NCBI RefSeq assembly: GCF_000143535.2
Contig: NC_037311.1
Location: 1,054,001 to 1,118,000 of the forward strand
Reading direction: 5' to 3'
DNA: 64,000 bases
From: Botrytis cinerea B05.10
Lineage: Eukaryota; Ascomycota; Leotiomycetes; Helotiales; Sclerotiniaceae
The notes under the pieces were generated by a model that saw only the letters and a program-made list of their open reading frames with translations, searched no databases and was not told the DNA's origin. A program made the translations under genes and the position numbers. This document shows, in pieces, positions 47,844 through 60,569 of this stretch (the first letter of the stretch is position 1; every line of letters begins with the position of its first letter).

Positions 47844-49060
47844 GCACTTCTCCCAACAAAGGAATATACCCTCTCACAGCCTTACACCAATCGTGTTACT
47901 ACTGCAAGAAAAGAATACCCGAAGATGCAGTGCGTAATGGTAGATGCAAACCCCGTTGGACTCGTCCTATAATAACCCTGACTAGAGCTCTTATACACAA
48001 TCCCGTACGACCCAGAAGCAAGGTATCATGATCCACACAAACATGGCCAGGTATCTCAGCCCTTTTATCCACCCATCACGACTCACATACCGATCCATCG
48101 CTGCCGCAGAACTGCGACTTTCAGCTAGAAACTAATTGATGATCAACCCAAGGTCCAGATCATCTCAGTCTGTTCCCTGTGAGACAAGTATGTAGGATTG
48201 CAAAGGCGTGATGCAAATGTAACATAACCCATCACCTCCCTAGTCTGTACGATTGATGATCGCCCCGCTTGTATCGCTGGTGCTACCTACCGAAAATGAC
48301 CCTTCTCACCTCTTGTCAAAATCTGCACGCCGGCCAACGCTAGGAGTAAAAGTAAAGTCCGGAGTTGGCTGAGTTAGCTTCGTGTTCAAGAGCCCCTCTT
48401 ACATCCACCTCCATTCATTCTCAGCTGATTCCACATCTTCAATTGCCTGGGTTGTTGGTCACGAAAAAAATAAATTAACAACTGTGCGAAGAATCTTAAT
48501 TTGATACGCACTCGTGTTCATTGGCTGATCGGTGGCGTACACAAATCACCTGGATTGCCATCTTCAGCGGCATAAAATCACGAGCCGTCCAGCATCCCCG
48601 CCTTAGCTGTATTGCCCGTGTCGGGACGGATCGTCACACAATCAGAATAAGCTTCTGTGCCTTTCAGCTGACCGATAAGCCTCGGTACTATCTCCAAATA
48701 AGAAAGAAGCAATAAATGTCTCACCGAGTTGCCGTGTCACACCTTCACTGCACTTCACTGCACTTCACACCTTTGCTCTCTGATAAAGTTTTATTTCTTC
48801 TTAGATATTCATGTTTGAGGCGAATCCAGATCGACTTCTACCGTGTAACCCCCAACTCCCGCTAAGAAACATATTGTGATAGGTACCGCCGACATTTAAA
48901 CTTTCTATTCCGTATCTCCCCCCCCCCAAAATCCCTGGAATTTCTCCATCCATTCATCCGTCCCATCACACGCCCGTTTTAAATCCCAGAATATTATCGA
49001 TGACGCCTTGTAAATGCTCCCAAAATTGTCTTTCAATCCCACTCCGTATCGCAATGAGTC
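47844..49060. other. Oxygenase promoter / acyltransferase 3' flank
   Basis: 1.2 kb with no gene. A 10-nt tandem (CACTTCACTG) lies at 48743-48769 and a C tract at 48919-48928. Confidence 0.55.
48743..48769 (+). repeat. CACTTCACTG tandem repeat
   Basis: Almost three copies of a 10-nt unit in the region upstream of the oxygenase gene. Confidence 0.75.
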
Positions 49061-50539
49061 TCAATCTTCCTTCACAATACATTTCCCTTCTAACCATTTT
49101 GCAAATTCCACAGAAGGGATATCCACGGCCCTCCAAAATACATCTGATGCCCAAAATATAGGTACTGCTAACCCAAGCATTCCACCCCACCAAGCAAACG
49201 TTCGTGTCCACACACCACTATTCTCACGCCCACCTACTACCCACCAAACAACTGGCATCCATCGGTGAGCGAATATGTCGAGGAACGGCCCATGCATAAG
49301 GTACAGTGCATATGAAATGTTTGCAAGATATTGCGCTGGGCCAGATGTGAAGAACTTTTGCAATAAAGGAAGTTGTTGGCAAGCAAAGACAACTTGCATG
49401 GCCCCCAATGCAAACCAAGAGAATGCCTGCTCCTCCTGTCGCCTCTGAGACCAGTATGGCTCCATCGTATAAGGTGCGATCTCACTGAGCCCAGGAGTTC
49501 TTAGTACATCATTGTTTGGCCATCCCGCTATCCACATGGCAAAGACAAAGTTCATACTCCAGAATGCATAAACTACTGACGTTTGCCATGAACCAGAAGA
49601 TTCTTCGTCCGAGTCTGGCATCTCTTTGTTGGGATTTCGTTCAGCCCGCGCTTGTTGAATAAGTCCCACTTCTGCCACCAGCGCCCCGCCAATGAATTCA
49701 AACGCAGCCCATCGGCCACACTTGAGACTGTATAGCATAATGACAACGAACATAAAGAGGCGAACCCATACTTTGCACCTCGCCAAGCCGGTAATGGTGA
49801 CGAAGAGAAACATGGACTGAGCCATTTCAATGGGAATAGTCCAAACATGAACATCGTACTTTGGCCACCATATCTTATCCCAATCCCATGAATAACCTAT
49901 CGTCCAGATTGCATGCAGCCAATCCATAAACTGTTGTGAGAATGTCTCAAATCCATCCACTTCAACCAAACGCATGCGAATGAATGTCATTACCAAAAAC
50001 GTAGAGGCGGTGGTAGGTAAGAACAATCGCATTCCTCGACGAAAGACAGATGATGACAAGGTCGTTTGAAGATCGGCATAATTATGGGCTCGAGCTAACT
50101 TCAACGGCTTCAACGAGAGAACAAATCCAGATATGACAAAGAAGATATGAACCATGGGCCGTCCGCTATAAAGCACTCGAAGAAAAGGCAGCTGCATGAA
50201 AGAGGATGGAACCGGGTCACCTATGGGCAAGCCATATGAAGGTATCATAAACTGCACATTTCCCTCAGTAAAGTGACAGAAAAACACTATCAAGGAAGCG
50301 ACTCCACGAAGTCCATCGAGATAGGACGTTGCGTACAATCTTTGAGGCTTGAAATGGGCCGGTTGAAGTCGTCGTTGTATTGGCGAAGGTATAAGGAAGA
50401 AGAGGAATCTCGTGAAAGATAGTTTTAAATGGGAAAACGTATCGTCGTTGGCAGTTCCATTTGCATGGATCAATTCGTAATTAGGTTCATTGCTACTTGG
50501 TAACAGGCCCGCCACTAAACCTCGAAGTGGTCTTAACAT
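49061..50539 (-). CDS. Acyltransferase 3 family membrane protein
   Basis: Single exon, 492 residues. The diagnostic start of acyltransferase-3 domains is at about residues 72-90 (YLDGLRGVASLIVFFCHF), followed by HIFFVISGFVLSLKPLKLAR and RRGMRLFLPTTASTF, where a conserved Arg lies. Roughly ten hydrophobic segments follow, with SYALYLMHGP near the C-terminus. The first 60 residues are polar. Such proteins O-acylate sugars, lipids or natural products at a membrane. The acceptor is unknown and no partner enzyme lies beside it; its closest neighbour is the psi-producing oxygenase, about 1.2 kb beyond its stop. Confidence 0.88.
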   Translation of the reverse strand: MLRPLRGLVAGLLPSSNEPNYELIHANGTANDDTFSHLKLSFTRFLFFLIPSPIQRRLQPAHFKPQRLYATSYLDGLRGVASLIVFFCHFTEGNVQFMIPSYGLPIGDPVPSSFMQLPFLRVLYSGRPMVHIFFVISGFVLSLKPLKLARAHNYADLQTTLSSSVFRRGMRLFLPTTASTFLVMTFIRMRLVEVDGFETFSQQFMDWLHAIWTIGYSWDWDKIWWPKYDVHVWTIPIEMAQSMFLFVTITGLARCKVWVRLFMFVVIMLYSLKCGRWAAFEFIGGALVAEVGLIQQARAERNPNKEMPDSDEESSGSWQTSVVYAFWSMNFVFAMWIAGWPNNDVLRTPGLSEIAPYTMEPYWSQRRQEEQAFSWFALGAMQVVFACQQLPLLQKFFTSGPAQYLANISYALYLMHGPFLDIFAHRWMPVVWWVVGGRENSGVWTRTFAWWGGMLGLAVPIFWASDVFWRAVDIPSVEFAKWLEGKCIVKED

Positions 50540-53426
50540 GGTAACCTCACAAACCTCACTGTAGCTTTAGTGTATTGGAGCCAAACAAAACAAGGGAGAA
50601 CTCAGAAATAATTCATCTATGTACTGTTCTGTTTGGTCAATGGATGGTACTTATCCTTCTAAATCAGATCTGTAGAACACTGGATAGATTGTTTGAATCC
50701 CCGGCGACAGTGCTTTTGATTGGACCAGCGGATCTTTTCAAACAGGTATTTTCGCAATTGGATCGATGTAACTTGCTGCAGGGGAAAATGCACCCCAAGT
50801 GAGGACACTGACGCCACCCGATTTCAGATCCTGTACGGGATGGGACGATTGTGATACGTGCAATTCAATCAGTCTGAGATGGGTGCAAAAACAAACAAAG
50901 CCGTACAGGAGATTTGGAGAGGATCAATATAATATGGAATCGAATTGGCGTTCCAGGTGTAATTGTAACGAGATGGATTGAAAGATCTAATATTGGAGAG
51001 ATTGGATCGCCACCAAACGGGTGTTTGTATGATCAGCGTGTGGAGTCGTAGATACACCAAGAAATGTCGAGCGAAACTTATGCTAGCAATGGGAAGTAGA
51101 GGGGCACCGTGTGGTTAGAAACGGGAAGCAAGAACAAAAGCCTGAGGAGAAGGTTGAGCGATTGAGAGGTTGGGAGAAAGAGCTACTCTGCTGTATCTGT
51201 GTTGTGATGATGAAGATGAGGATGAGGATGAAGATGAAGACAAGTTCTGAGTGACAAGTCGTGATTCGCGATTCGTGATTCGTGAATGATGTCGAGAGTT
51301 CAGGGACCTTTTAAGATTTTCAGTGGGGAATCAGCTAACAAAAGTCAAAGTCACCACGATGTAGATGTAGATGTAGGCAGCGGTAGCTCAATCAAGCCGG
51401 TTTCAAGGGAACATAGCATCGTCAATCCCTCGGAAAAGCCAATGGCAATACAATGTTGGCTGGCACGATCAGCCTTGCGATACAATTCTTCAAACATCCG
51501 AATTTTGGGATGTTGGGTGTCATACAGCTAGCTGCCTACTGTGTGTGTACTTGGGGGCATTATCAGATATCGCCTGCAGCCATATGCATGTCACCTTTCA
51601 TTTCACAAACACTCCTTTTGAGTAAAGGATCTGCTCAGCTCGCGATCTCAATTTGATTCAACGGTTGGTTTGCTGCTCTTCCCATCCTTTTCGCATTCTC
51701 TTTTTTTTCGTCGGCGGCAATTCCAGGTGGCAGCAACATCAGCCATTTATGAAGGTAGTCTCCCGTCTTCAAGCATCCATTCGTGCAGCCATTGAATCCT
51801 CCCGGCGCCACTGCGACCACAGGCATCCATACATGCATACACTCAAACGATATGCCGTTAAGAAGTACAATCCAATTGGCGAGAATGGAGATTTCTTCCA
51901 GATGGGCACCGAGCAGTGCAGCAAAAATCAGAGGCTTCACCAGCCCGACTGCTCTCTCGGGGAGTATCCAGCAAGGGCGTGGTAACCTTAAAGTTTGTTT
52001 CAAATAGAAGCAACCAGGTCGCTCGTACCCGATGGGAAGGAAAGGATTGGCGAGATCTACAGGGAAATTCTTATGATCTGGAAGGTGCAGTTGCAATCTT
52101 AAGCCGCTACTTACATTGTGCGAGTAGAAAGATGGCTTCAAAATGGAAGGAGGACTCTTCTTGCCCCTTGGCTGACCTCATCATATATATCTACTGGGTG
52201 AGTTGGTACTTTAATATACTTTACTTCATGCTTTGCTGCTACGTCGGCATCGTTGGATAATGGGAAGAGTGCACCAACAGCCCACTACTTCCCGAGATCC
52301 CATTCAAAGCCCCTCGCCATCCTCTACTCCATACGAAATATATATCTATTCGACGGGGTCGAAAAGTGGTCGGTTTATGCTTATCCATTCATCCATTCAA
52401 GCGTAGAGACACGGCGTCACGGATCTTCTTCAAAAATAACCTGAAAAAGTGGACGCAATGATGGCTCCATATTATCACTCACAGATCGCATGCTGATCCT
52501 CACTGCACTGACTAGCATGATGAATAATAAACGGGTAAGCTGGAGATTGTCCAGACTCTGAAGATCTGATGGCATTGAAGTTCAAGCTCTGCCGAGAGAT
52601 TTCACAGGATGCATGAATTTGTATACACTCCCATCACGGATTTACTCCAACTTTTGAACGATAGGCAAACTCAAAGTGTACCTAGGCAGATAGACATAGA
52701 AACATGCACAATCCAACACATTCAATCCTGCAACTCGAAATTCCCTGCTCCATTTGTTTCAAGGGCCGGGAGCGCATGCATGATTCCATCAACAGGGAAG
52801 AGCACGAATTTCATCCAACGACCGTCATTTTGCGATGCCGGTTTTGGTACTTCTCCACCGAAAATCGAAACGCGCAACAGCTTCAGGGTCGAGCCACCTT
52901 TGGAACAGCTTTTGTTCTCGATTTCTATGGATCTTCATGCTCTCCTAATTTGTAGGAATCTAGTTTGGGGGTTTAAGCCTTGTGATTTCTATTCATAATT
53001 GCTCGAGAACCAAAGGTTTCGAGATCATCCAACTTTCACCACCTACCTAGTAATTACCTCAGTGCCACATCTTGGATTTCATTCTTGCTTTCAAACTACA
53101 TCATCGCAACGGTGGGCTGTCTAAGTCTGAAAGCTTACAAGTACGCTATCATATAAATTGATAACGTGATGGCTTGGCGTCAAACCTCGACTTTGACCTA
53201 TATGTTCACATCCCATGAATCTGATATCTTGGAGGCGTCATGATCTGAGTAGAAGGACGTGTGCTCTACACCTTCCAACGACAACCCATAGTATGATGGA
53301 TTGTCAATGGGGAAGACGATGATTCGGGGAATGAGAGGCCAACTGAGTAAGTAAGTGTACTAAAAACCTCGACGCCCTCAAGCGAGAGACTTCTGCAATT
53401 CAATACGATACTCTTCTTCGAGTATT

Positions 53427-53822
53427 ATGGAGGAACTTTATCGCCTGCAGGTGGAATTCCAATCTCCTCTAAAGAGAAAAGATCTTCTTTTGAACTTACA
53501 ACAGAATGCTATCTTTCCTTGGATTCGCATCGTGTGGCTCTGGTCTCTGATATTTCTGCCTTTCATGTCCTATCAATTTTACCGGTACAAGATGACTCGC
53601 AGTTGGCACATCAATTCCCCTAGGACGGATTTGGAAAGATTTATAAAGCGACAAACTCGGTATAAACAATCCTGTCTTGATCAAAGAAACTATACCAAAA
53701 GCTGTGGTAAAGCAGAAGACAGAGTAACCCTATTTTATCAGCTGTTCCAATCAATCCATTTGACTTGGTTAAATTATGAAATTTCTCTTAAGCTGTTTGT
53801 CGTTTATTCTCGTCTTTTCTAG
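53427..53822 (+). CDS. Unrecognised open frame, doubtful
   Basis: 131 codons from ATG to stop, encoding a basic protein with one hydrophobic segment (WIRIVWLWSLIFLPFMSY). There is no family match and no intron. It lies in a gene-poor stretch, so it may be a relic or chance. It is listed because it is the longest ATG-initiated frame in its neighbourhood without a comparable competing frame. Confidence 0.2.
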   Translation: MEELYRLQVEFQSPLKRKDLLLNLQQNAIFPWIRIVWLWSLIFLPFMSYQFYRYKMTRSWHINSPRTDLERFIKRQTRYKQSCLDQRNYTKSCGKAEDRVTLFYQLFQSIHLTWLNYEISLKLFVVYSRLF

Positions 53823-55926
53823 GTGAGATTTATTACTGTCATTGATTATTCTTACCATCGCCCTTTTTGTTTCTGCTTTCTTATATAGCAGATACGACAT
53901 ATTTGATATCACTATCATTACAAACCCAACATTCTCACTATCCGTTTCCTCTCGACTCTCATCATCGTCATGCAGATAGTTTCAATCAAGTACTCTATAA
54001 ATCCCTATTCCCACCCCAATAATCCATCAAATCCATATCCACAACAACCAAACCTCAATCGAAACCCTTCAAGCCAAATACACAATACCCACATAATCTT
54101 TCAGTCTCCGCCCAATATCCCCAGGAACATTCAATTGATATATTCTTTTGCGGACGAGAAACTAAATGTAAAGAATTGATCTTTTCTAGGAATCTTTGAA
54201 GAAAGGAAAAACAAACTTAAACTCCCTGTCTGAAATCTCATCTTCTGTCTCTGGTTTCTCTTCCTCTTCTGCTCTCCACGCCACACTCAACTTGATAGTA
54301 TATACCATTGATAAACCCGGTACCTCAAGGATCATAAGTATGCATTATTCCACTGCGTTAACAATAAAATCAAAGAATATAAGAATATCTACCTCAATTC
54401 CCTTCTCTTCCTCTTGAGAACACAACACCATGTACAATCAAATCTGGTCGTATGACTGAGCTGGAAGACAAGGGATAGACGATAAAATTATTCCTAGCAG
54501 CACTGGGAATCTTCATGTCTTATCTATCTAGATTTGTGAAAAATGAGATGAGGGTAGATTTCGTGATTTTCCGAGGGGGTGTGGGATGTTGTTATTGTTG
54601 CTCTCGCCAGACGTGTATATCGATTGATTGATTGGTTGCTGGTGTCGGTGTTGGTATTGATATTAGTGATCCTTGTTTTCATTTGGTTTGCTTGGATGAT
54701 GTTGCTATTAAAGAGAGAGAGAGAGAGTTGTCATCGAGCTCGACTACACGCAGTAAATACCGAATAATCACTGAAAACGAAACACAGGAATACTTTACAT
54801 CAAGATATCAATCTACGTGCTCTCTCGAATAGCTTGGTCGGATTCCACAGATCGGAACCTAGATACGTGAATGACTCTTCAGCGGGAAAATGAGATGTGA
54901 TCTGAAGCGAGGCTGAATTTCTGCACGAGTATATGTGTATTGATCACCATTCGTTATTTCCCAAATTGTGCTTCGCGCGCGTCAAGGGTTTTATGTGGAT
55001 ATGTATATACATGTATATATATAGATAGATAGATCTAGCGACAGATACCGATGGATACTTGTAAGTTTAGTTGAGCCAATCTTCTCCCTATTAGAGTGTT
55101 GTGAGATATGGTATAATGCGGTTGATAGTGAAAATGGTAGGGTTGCCTTTGTGACAAATCCATTACGAATATGACCATGAAAAATAATGGTACTAGACGA
55201 TCCCTCGAATAGTCTTCAGATGTAATACTATCCAAGCTTTTGATTTTTTGATCTTTTTTTTAAAAAATAAAATTAAAAAATAAAATGGAATATAGTTTGA
55301 TTGCTGAATGGGTTTCGCCAGTGTTCGATTCCGGTCTGTTTTTTTCTTTTCTTTTCTGCTGCAAATAGCTAGGTAAATAAGCGATCTAGCTCAAGGAGAG
55401 AGCGAAGAATTTGGAAACCAAGTAGCATGGAAAATAAACGTCGATCTACTTTACGAATGGTTTGGTTCTCGCAATCTAGCTTTTCTCTAGTGCACACTCA
55501 CTACATAGATAGCAGTGCCGATTAAATTCCAGTAATTAAACTGTGGGTTTACAGTCATTTTTAAATATTATGAGACGTGGTGACTTTTTTCCTTTTGAGG
55601 TGTTTAATTAAATTTTCTTTCCACGACCTCAAAATAAAGATGGAGACGTTGCATCTCTAGTGATCATGAAGGCTTCATTCAAAATACCAGCGCAAACGAG
55701 GAATGAGAGTAATCGGAACAGGAGGAACGATGAGATGTGCGATACTACAGTCCCATGACCGGCCGACCCACGAGGTTTGCGGGAGGCTCTGAGAGGGACG
55801 AGCGAGGAATGAGAGAAGATAGAAATGGGTACTCCCCCGATACATCTATTATCGAAATCAACGCTTGTAAGCGAGCATGGCATAGGAGAAGGATCATGGA
55901 TTTAGAAGCAATACAAGATTGATTGC

Positions 55927-56170
55927 TTGGATGATTCAATTGGACGGAATCAAAAAGCCAACTCTACCATCCCTGAGAACAAACCAATACCAAAGAATGC
56001 TCATAAAGCACACACAGATCTTATTCTACAACTTTATGTGAAGGAGAAGGATCCTAGTCATTTTGATAACGATGTTCTCGCCCGAGATTATATTGAACGA
56101 TGCAAAACGTCTGGGTCTCAGGATTGTGCCTTCTGACGTTGAATGGGCCTCCATTGGTCTCCAGAAATAT
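55927..56170 (+). pseudogene. Possible broken coding sequence
   Basis: One frame reads AHTDLILQLYVKEKDPSHFD..ARDYIERCK and runs to about 56102. In the next frame the reading continues as AKRLGLRIVPSDVEWASIGL up to a stop at about 56170. The change of frame in protein-like sequence suggests a decayed gene. The family is not recognised. Confidence 0.3.
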
Positions 56171-56524
56171 TGAGAGGGAGGCAAATTTCACAACCCAATT
56201 GCTACTTGACAATGCTATCATTGCCTGGTATAGGTCGCTGGACTCTGAATGTGATAGTACCCTATTCTTATCTTACTGAACGGATGGCTCTAAAAAGAAT
56301 GACTGCTGATGAAGGTGGGATCTTGGGGTTATGTCTTTTATTATTTCAAACGCGTAAGTTAGCTTGGTGACTGATGCAACCCAGGCCAGTAGGACATTAA
56401 CGTATATGTAACACGATTAATGTTCAACATATGTCTGCAAGTGCCTCATAAAGACCAATGTTTGTTGCCCATGCTTCATTTGTTCTTCTTACAAGCCCTC
56501 CAAATTGCCCCTCCCAACCTTAAC

Positions 56525-57236
56525 CTACAAGAAAGCAACCAACGCCAAAGCACTACCAACGCTCAAACCAACAACTGTCCATCCTGTCTTAACAACTGTA
56601 GCGTTCTTGAAAGTCTTTCCCATATCCCAAGCCAAATGTCTTAATCCGTTGAAAGAATGATATGTGAATGGCATGGCCAATGTGAACTTGGCCAGAAACT
56701 TTGCCGCCAGGGGCCAAGCTCCAAACGCAGCCACCATACTGGCAGTATCCAAGTGCCATCCAAATAAAGGCGAAGCAAGATATGCAGCACCGAAAACGTA
56801 GAAACCTCCCGAAAGAATACAGCCAGTAATACGGTTGAGACCAGACATAATCCAAGGGATTTGAGGTTGGTAGATTGTGAGATGAGGTGCGACAGGTCGG
56901 AGTTTGCGTTGCTCGACGAGGATGTTGTAGCTATCTTTTGGGGTTAACTTTTGGGTGGCTACTGGTCTTGCAAGATGTTAGTTGTTGTCAAGCTTGCGGT
57001 ATCTGTCTTGGGAGGCAAACCTAGTTTGCATTGATGCGCCAATAGCTGCAGGTGCCGCGAGTTTCCTCATTGCCAATTGTGAGATAAGTGATGGCTGGCC
57101 AGCAGCGACTATTAAAGATTGTTAGCAGATGAGCAAAATATAGAATCTGGGGTATGAGGTGGATAGTGGTTTGCAGATTGGTCAGGGAAAACTTACGCCG
57201 GCGCAGCGATTGTTGAGTTGCTCTCTGTGAAAACAT
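56525..57236 (-). CDS. SDHC: Succinate dehydrogenase cytochrome b subunit (SdhC), mitochondrial
   Basis: Three exons (57236-57197, 57108-57021, 56966-56525), 189 residues. The first 45 residues form a typical mitochondrial targeting peptide: basic, hydroxylated, with no acidic residue until KLTPKD. The body has the SdhC signatures PHLTIYQPQ, IMSGLNRITGCILSG (ubiquinone-site Ser and Arg region) and HSFNGLRHLAWDMG, which includes the heme b ligand His. Three membrane helices are visible. It anchors complex II in the inner membrane and forms the quinone site together with SdhB and SdhD. Established knowledge: residues around this site vary in fungi with altered response to SDHI fungicides; no judgement on sensitivity is made here. 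Confidence 0.93.
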
Positions 57237-58384
57237 TTTGATTAAATTGATTATGTCCTTGAAGTTGTCACAGAACAATTGAAAAGGATGAATTGCACAA
57301 AGGATAAAATGACACCAGGATCTTGATATTATCGTCGTTGATGCGGAAGGTATCGGTTTCCGGCGCCTCGGTTATGTCCTTACGAAAATTGAACGAATCA
57401 AAGCTCGAGAATTTCAAAGACTTCTCTGACTAAGGAAATCTGGCACGTGATTCAGGGACTCGGGTCCTATATCAACGAAATTTTCGCGACAATAATTTTC
57501 TTTCCTCTTCATGAGCATCAATCCACAACGCTGCTTGATCTTCAAAGTGGTAGCGCTAGGGACATGGCACACCGATAGCGTTATGCTATTGGTATCGTCA
57601 TACCATATGTTCTGAGAAGGAAGGATCTGTCGTTAATCTCGACCTCGAGGAAATTAATCTCGTTGTTGTTTCATTTTATGATCTATATATGTCAGCTTTC
57701 AAGCTGGTTGCTAAGAACATTTGCGTACGATGCGGAGTTTCCATTGGAAACTCCTGACCAATATCGTACTACTGTTCAATAACACATGCCGAAAGACATG
57801 TTGATTCCCTGTTGTTTTTTTCAATTCCTGCACACGATTTTCTAGATTTCAAAGCACCGAACACATCGTGGATTGTCTCCACGCAAAAATTTGATGTGTA
57901 CATCTGTAGCTAGTATAAATCTCTCTACACCGTATATAATGGCGGGGCTACAGTGGCTCCTCAAACCTTGCTTCAACTTGGAAAAACTATTGTCCATATG
58001 CCAAGATATGTGCGGGGTTATCTAAATCATCACGTCGACTTTTGAATGGCTGCATCTCCTGCGTGTTAATATACTATGAACTTTGATTCAATTAAAGCTT
58101 CGGGGGCTTTCCCTCCGCCATCCCGAATGCACCTAACCCCCTGCTTTGAAATAATTTAAACGTCCATCGTGTATCGATCGGCTCATATCTAGACATGGAC
58201 TACATGTAAGTCGTACCAGAAACAAAGTGTTCAGCTTGCTGTCCCCCCTGCAGTATGTATTTAACCGGGCGATATGAGATCATCATTAGCTCCGGAAATG
58301 CTGGTTGAAGAAACTATAAAGTTCAATCTCGCAGCTTGTGAAAGGATGTGAATTTCTACGCCAGGCGAATGCACTTCCTTTGCA
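57237..58384. other. Divergent intergenic region
   Basis: 1.1 kb between the SdhC start and the beta-glucosidase start, serving as promoter for both. No gene is seen. Confidence 0.55.
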
Positions 58385-60447
58385 ATGATGCTTTCATCTA
58401 AGATCAATTGCCTATTTGGCATTCAAATTTTCGTTCAGTTGGCGCATTGTACAAGCTCTCCAACTGCCACTGCCACCAATACCTGGTCGACTAAGGTCTA
58501 CAATGTCTCCGCCGCGACGACAACATTGACTTATGAGTACACTAATGAGGAATTGGCTATGCTATGGAACCAAGTCGGATCCATTGCTGTAGGACCAATC
58601 ACGACGACAGTGGAGCCAACACCAGAACCTTCATCGTATCCTCGTCCAGGATCCTTTCACCCTTTAGTATGTTAGTTAGTCGCCATTGAAGACCACATAT
58701 CTGATACTTGCAGGTGCCAACCTACGATACATCCATGAATAACCAAAGTCTACCTGACGATTTCGTTTGGGGCTTAGCAGCCAGTTCGTATCAAATCGAG
58801 GGAGCCGCGAAAGATGAAGGTAAAGGCCCCTCGATTTGGGATCTGATCGCACATCGTGATTATGGGGCCGTCGTAGACAACTCCACTGGTGATATCGTGG
58901 CTAGTCATTATTGGCTTTACAAACAAGACTTTGCTCGTCTTGCTAGTTTGGGAGTTCCATACTTCTCTCCATCATTCTCTTGGTAGGTGTAATCCAGAAC
59001 TCACGACGAGTTTGGCTGCTAATGCGAGAATCTCCAGGCCGAGATTCTTCCCATTCGGAAACGGACCTGTAAACAAACAGGGTGTTGATCACTATGACGA
59101 TGTTATTGCTAGCATGGTCGCTAATGGGATCAAGCCTGTCGTTACGTTGTTCCATTGGGGTAATTCATGATAGCAAAGATCAGATTTTAGCATGCTAATA
59201 ATTTTCCAGAAACACCTCTCGCCCTGTTCAATTCATATGGAGCCTGGACAGACGAGCGAATCGTGGACGACTTCTTCAATTATGCTAAGTTTGTCATCAC
59301 CAGATATGACAAATATGTGCCAATTTGGTACACATTCAATGAACGTATGGTGCCCTCTCGAAAGTCACATCTCTCTTACTGACCTCTATCCTCAGCTCAA
59401 TACTGTAACTGGCAATACGCCTCCTATCCTGCCGGAAACACCAAAGGCAACTACCCCGCTTACCACAACATCACTGGCGGTCTCCCCGCTCGCATTGCCT
59501 GCTCACACTACAGCATCCTCGCTCATGCAAAAGTAGCCAAATGGTACCACGAGGAGTTCCACGGTACCGGTCGCATAACCTTCAAAAACTCCGGCAACTT
59601 TTACGCACCCAACAACACTTCCTCAGAAGGAGACGTCGACTCCGTAGCCCGCAACTTTGAATTTGCATTGGGTTGGTTCAACGGCTGTTGGCGCGACGGT
59701 GATTATTCTTCCATGTTAAAAGAAACATTGGGAGACTTACTTCCGCAATTCACTCAGGAAGAAAAGGATTTGATTAAAGGAAGTTGTGATTTCTTCGCTA
59801 TAGATGGTTATACCGCTTTTCTCGCTACCACCATTCCGGGAGGTTCCGCAGCCTGCGCGTCGAATTCTTCGCATCCTTCTTTCCCAGAATGCGCAGGTTC
59901 GAGTTCACTTGCCGCAGATGGCTTCCCATTAGGACCTGCCGCCGATGAAGGAGTCAATTGGTTGGTTAGTACACCAGCTGCTATCCGTCAGTTCTTGAAT
60001 GTTATCACGAAAGAGTTGTTCCCAACAGTAGGGGATATCGTGGTTAGTGAGTTCGGGTTTGCCGAGCCATTTGAAGGGGAGATGGGCACTTTGGGTGAGG
60101 TCCTGTGGGATTTACGCCGAGCAGATTATTATAGAGGGTTTTTGGACAATATTCTTGCAGCAAAGGTTGTTGATGGTAAGTTTCCCATTGCTGGTGCCTG
60201 ATCTGACTTTTACTAATGGAATTCAGGCGTCAATGTTACTGGTGCATTTGGCTGGGCTATCTTCGATAATTTTGAGTGGTTCTCGGGAAGTAAGGTGAAG
60301 TTTGGATTGCAGTGGTTGAATCAGACTTCTATGGAACGTATTCCAAAGGCAAGCATGTTCCAGTTCTTGGACTGGTTTGATGCCCATGGAGGAGCTAAGT
60401 TAGGTGCGGGTAGCTCTGGAAATGTTACGAAGAAACATTTTGACTAG
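58385..60447 (+). CDS. Secreted GH1 beta-glucosidase
   Basis: Six exons (58385-58666, 58714-58982, 59038-59159, 59210-59344, 59396-60175, 60227-60447), 602 residues. A signal peptide is likely (hydrophobic segment ending near AHCTSS), then about 80 Thr/Pro-rich residues precede the domain. The GH1 domain begins LPDDFVWGLAASSYQIEGA. The acid/base Glu269 is in TFNEP, which is rebuilt across intron 4. The nucleophile is probably Glu488 in VVSEFGF, where most family members have TENG. Many N-glycosylation sequons (NNTS, NVT, NQT) fit secretion. It would release glucose from cellobiose or plant glycosides outside the cell. The specificity is unknown. Confidence 0.9.
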
Positions 60448-60569
60448 AGCTCCAAGAGATGTATTAAAGATACAATTCAGAATAGAGAATGCTTGATGGC
60501 CTTTTATGTATTCAGATATCTATTTATTGATCGATACAAGACTGAAAATATTATGATGCCAACCACTGT

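Larger units (their letters stand above)
50540..56524. other. Gene-poor region of 6 kb
   Basis: No intact gene can be supported. Moderate open frames exist at 51635-52141 (minus), 52609-52998 (plus) and 53427-53822 (plus). They overlap open frames in other phases and lack known motifs. Simple repeats include GATGAG/GATGAA near 51207-51240, GA near 54714-54728 and TATA/GATA near 55009-55034. A possible relic lies at 55927-56170. The stretch may hold decayed genes or long regulatory DNA for the acyltransferase gene. Confidence 0.55.

Noticed and set aside
51635..52141. Minus-strand open frame of 168 codons with hydrophobic segments, perhaps RTA1-like
   Set aside because: The resemblance is faint and a long overlapping frame exists on the plus strand; kept only as part of the gene-poor region finding.
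52609..52998. Plus-strand open frame of 129 codons and an overlapping one of 83 codons with a CSIC..C pattern
   Set aside because: Two overlapping frames are equally plausible, with no known zinc-finger spacing and no intron or family evidence.
55310..55350. GTTCGATTCCGG word resembling a tRNA T-loop (B box)
   Set aside because: No A box, acceptor stem or anticodon arm can be paired upstream at proper spacing.
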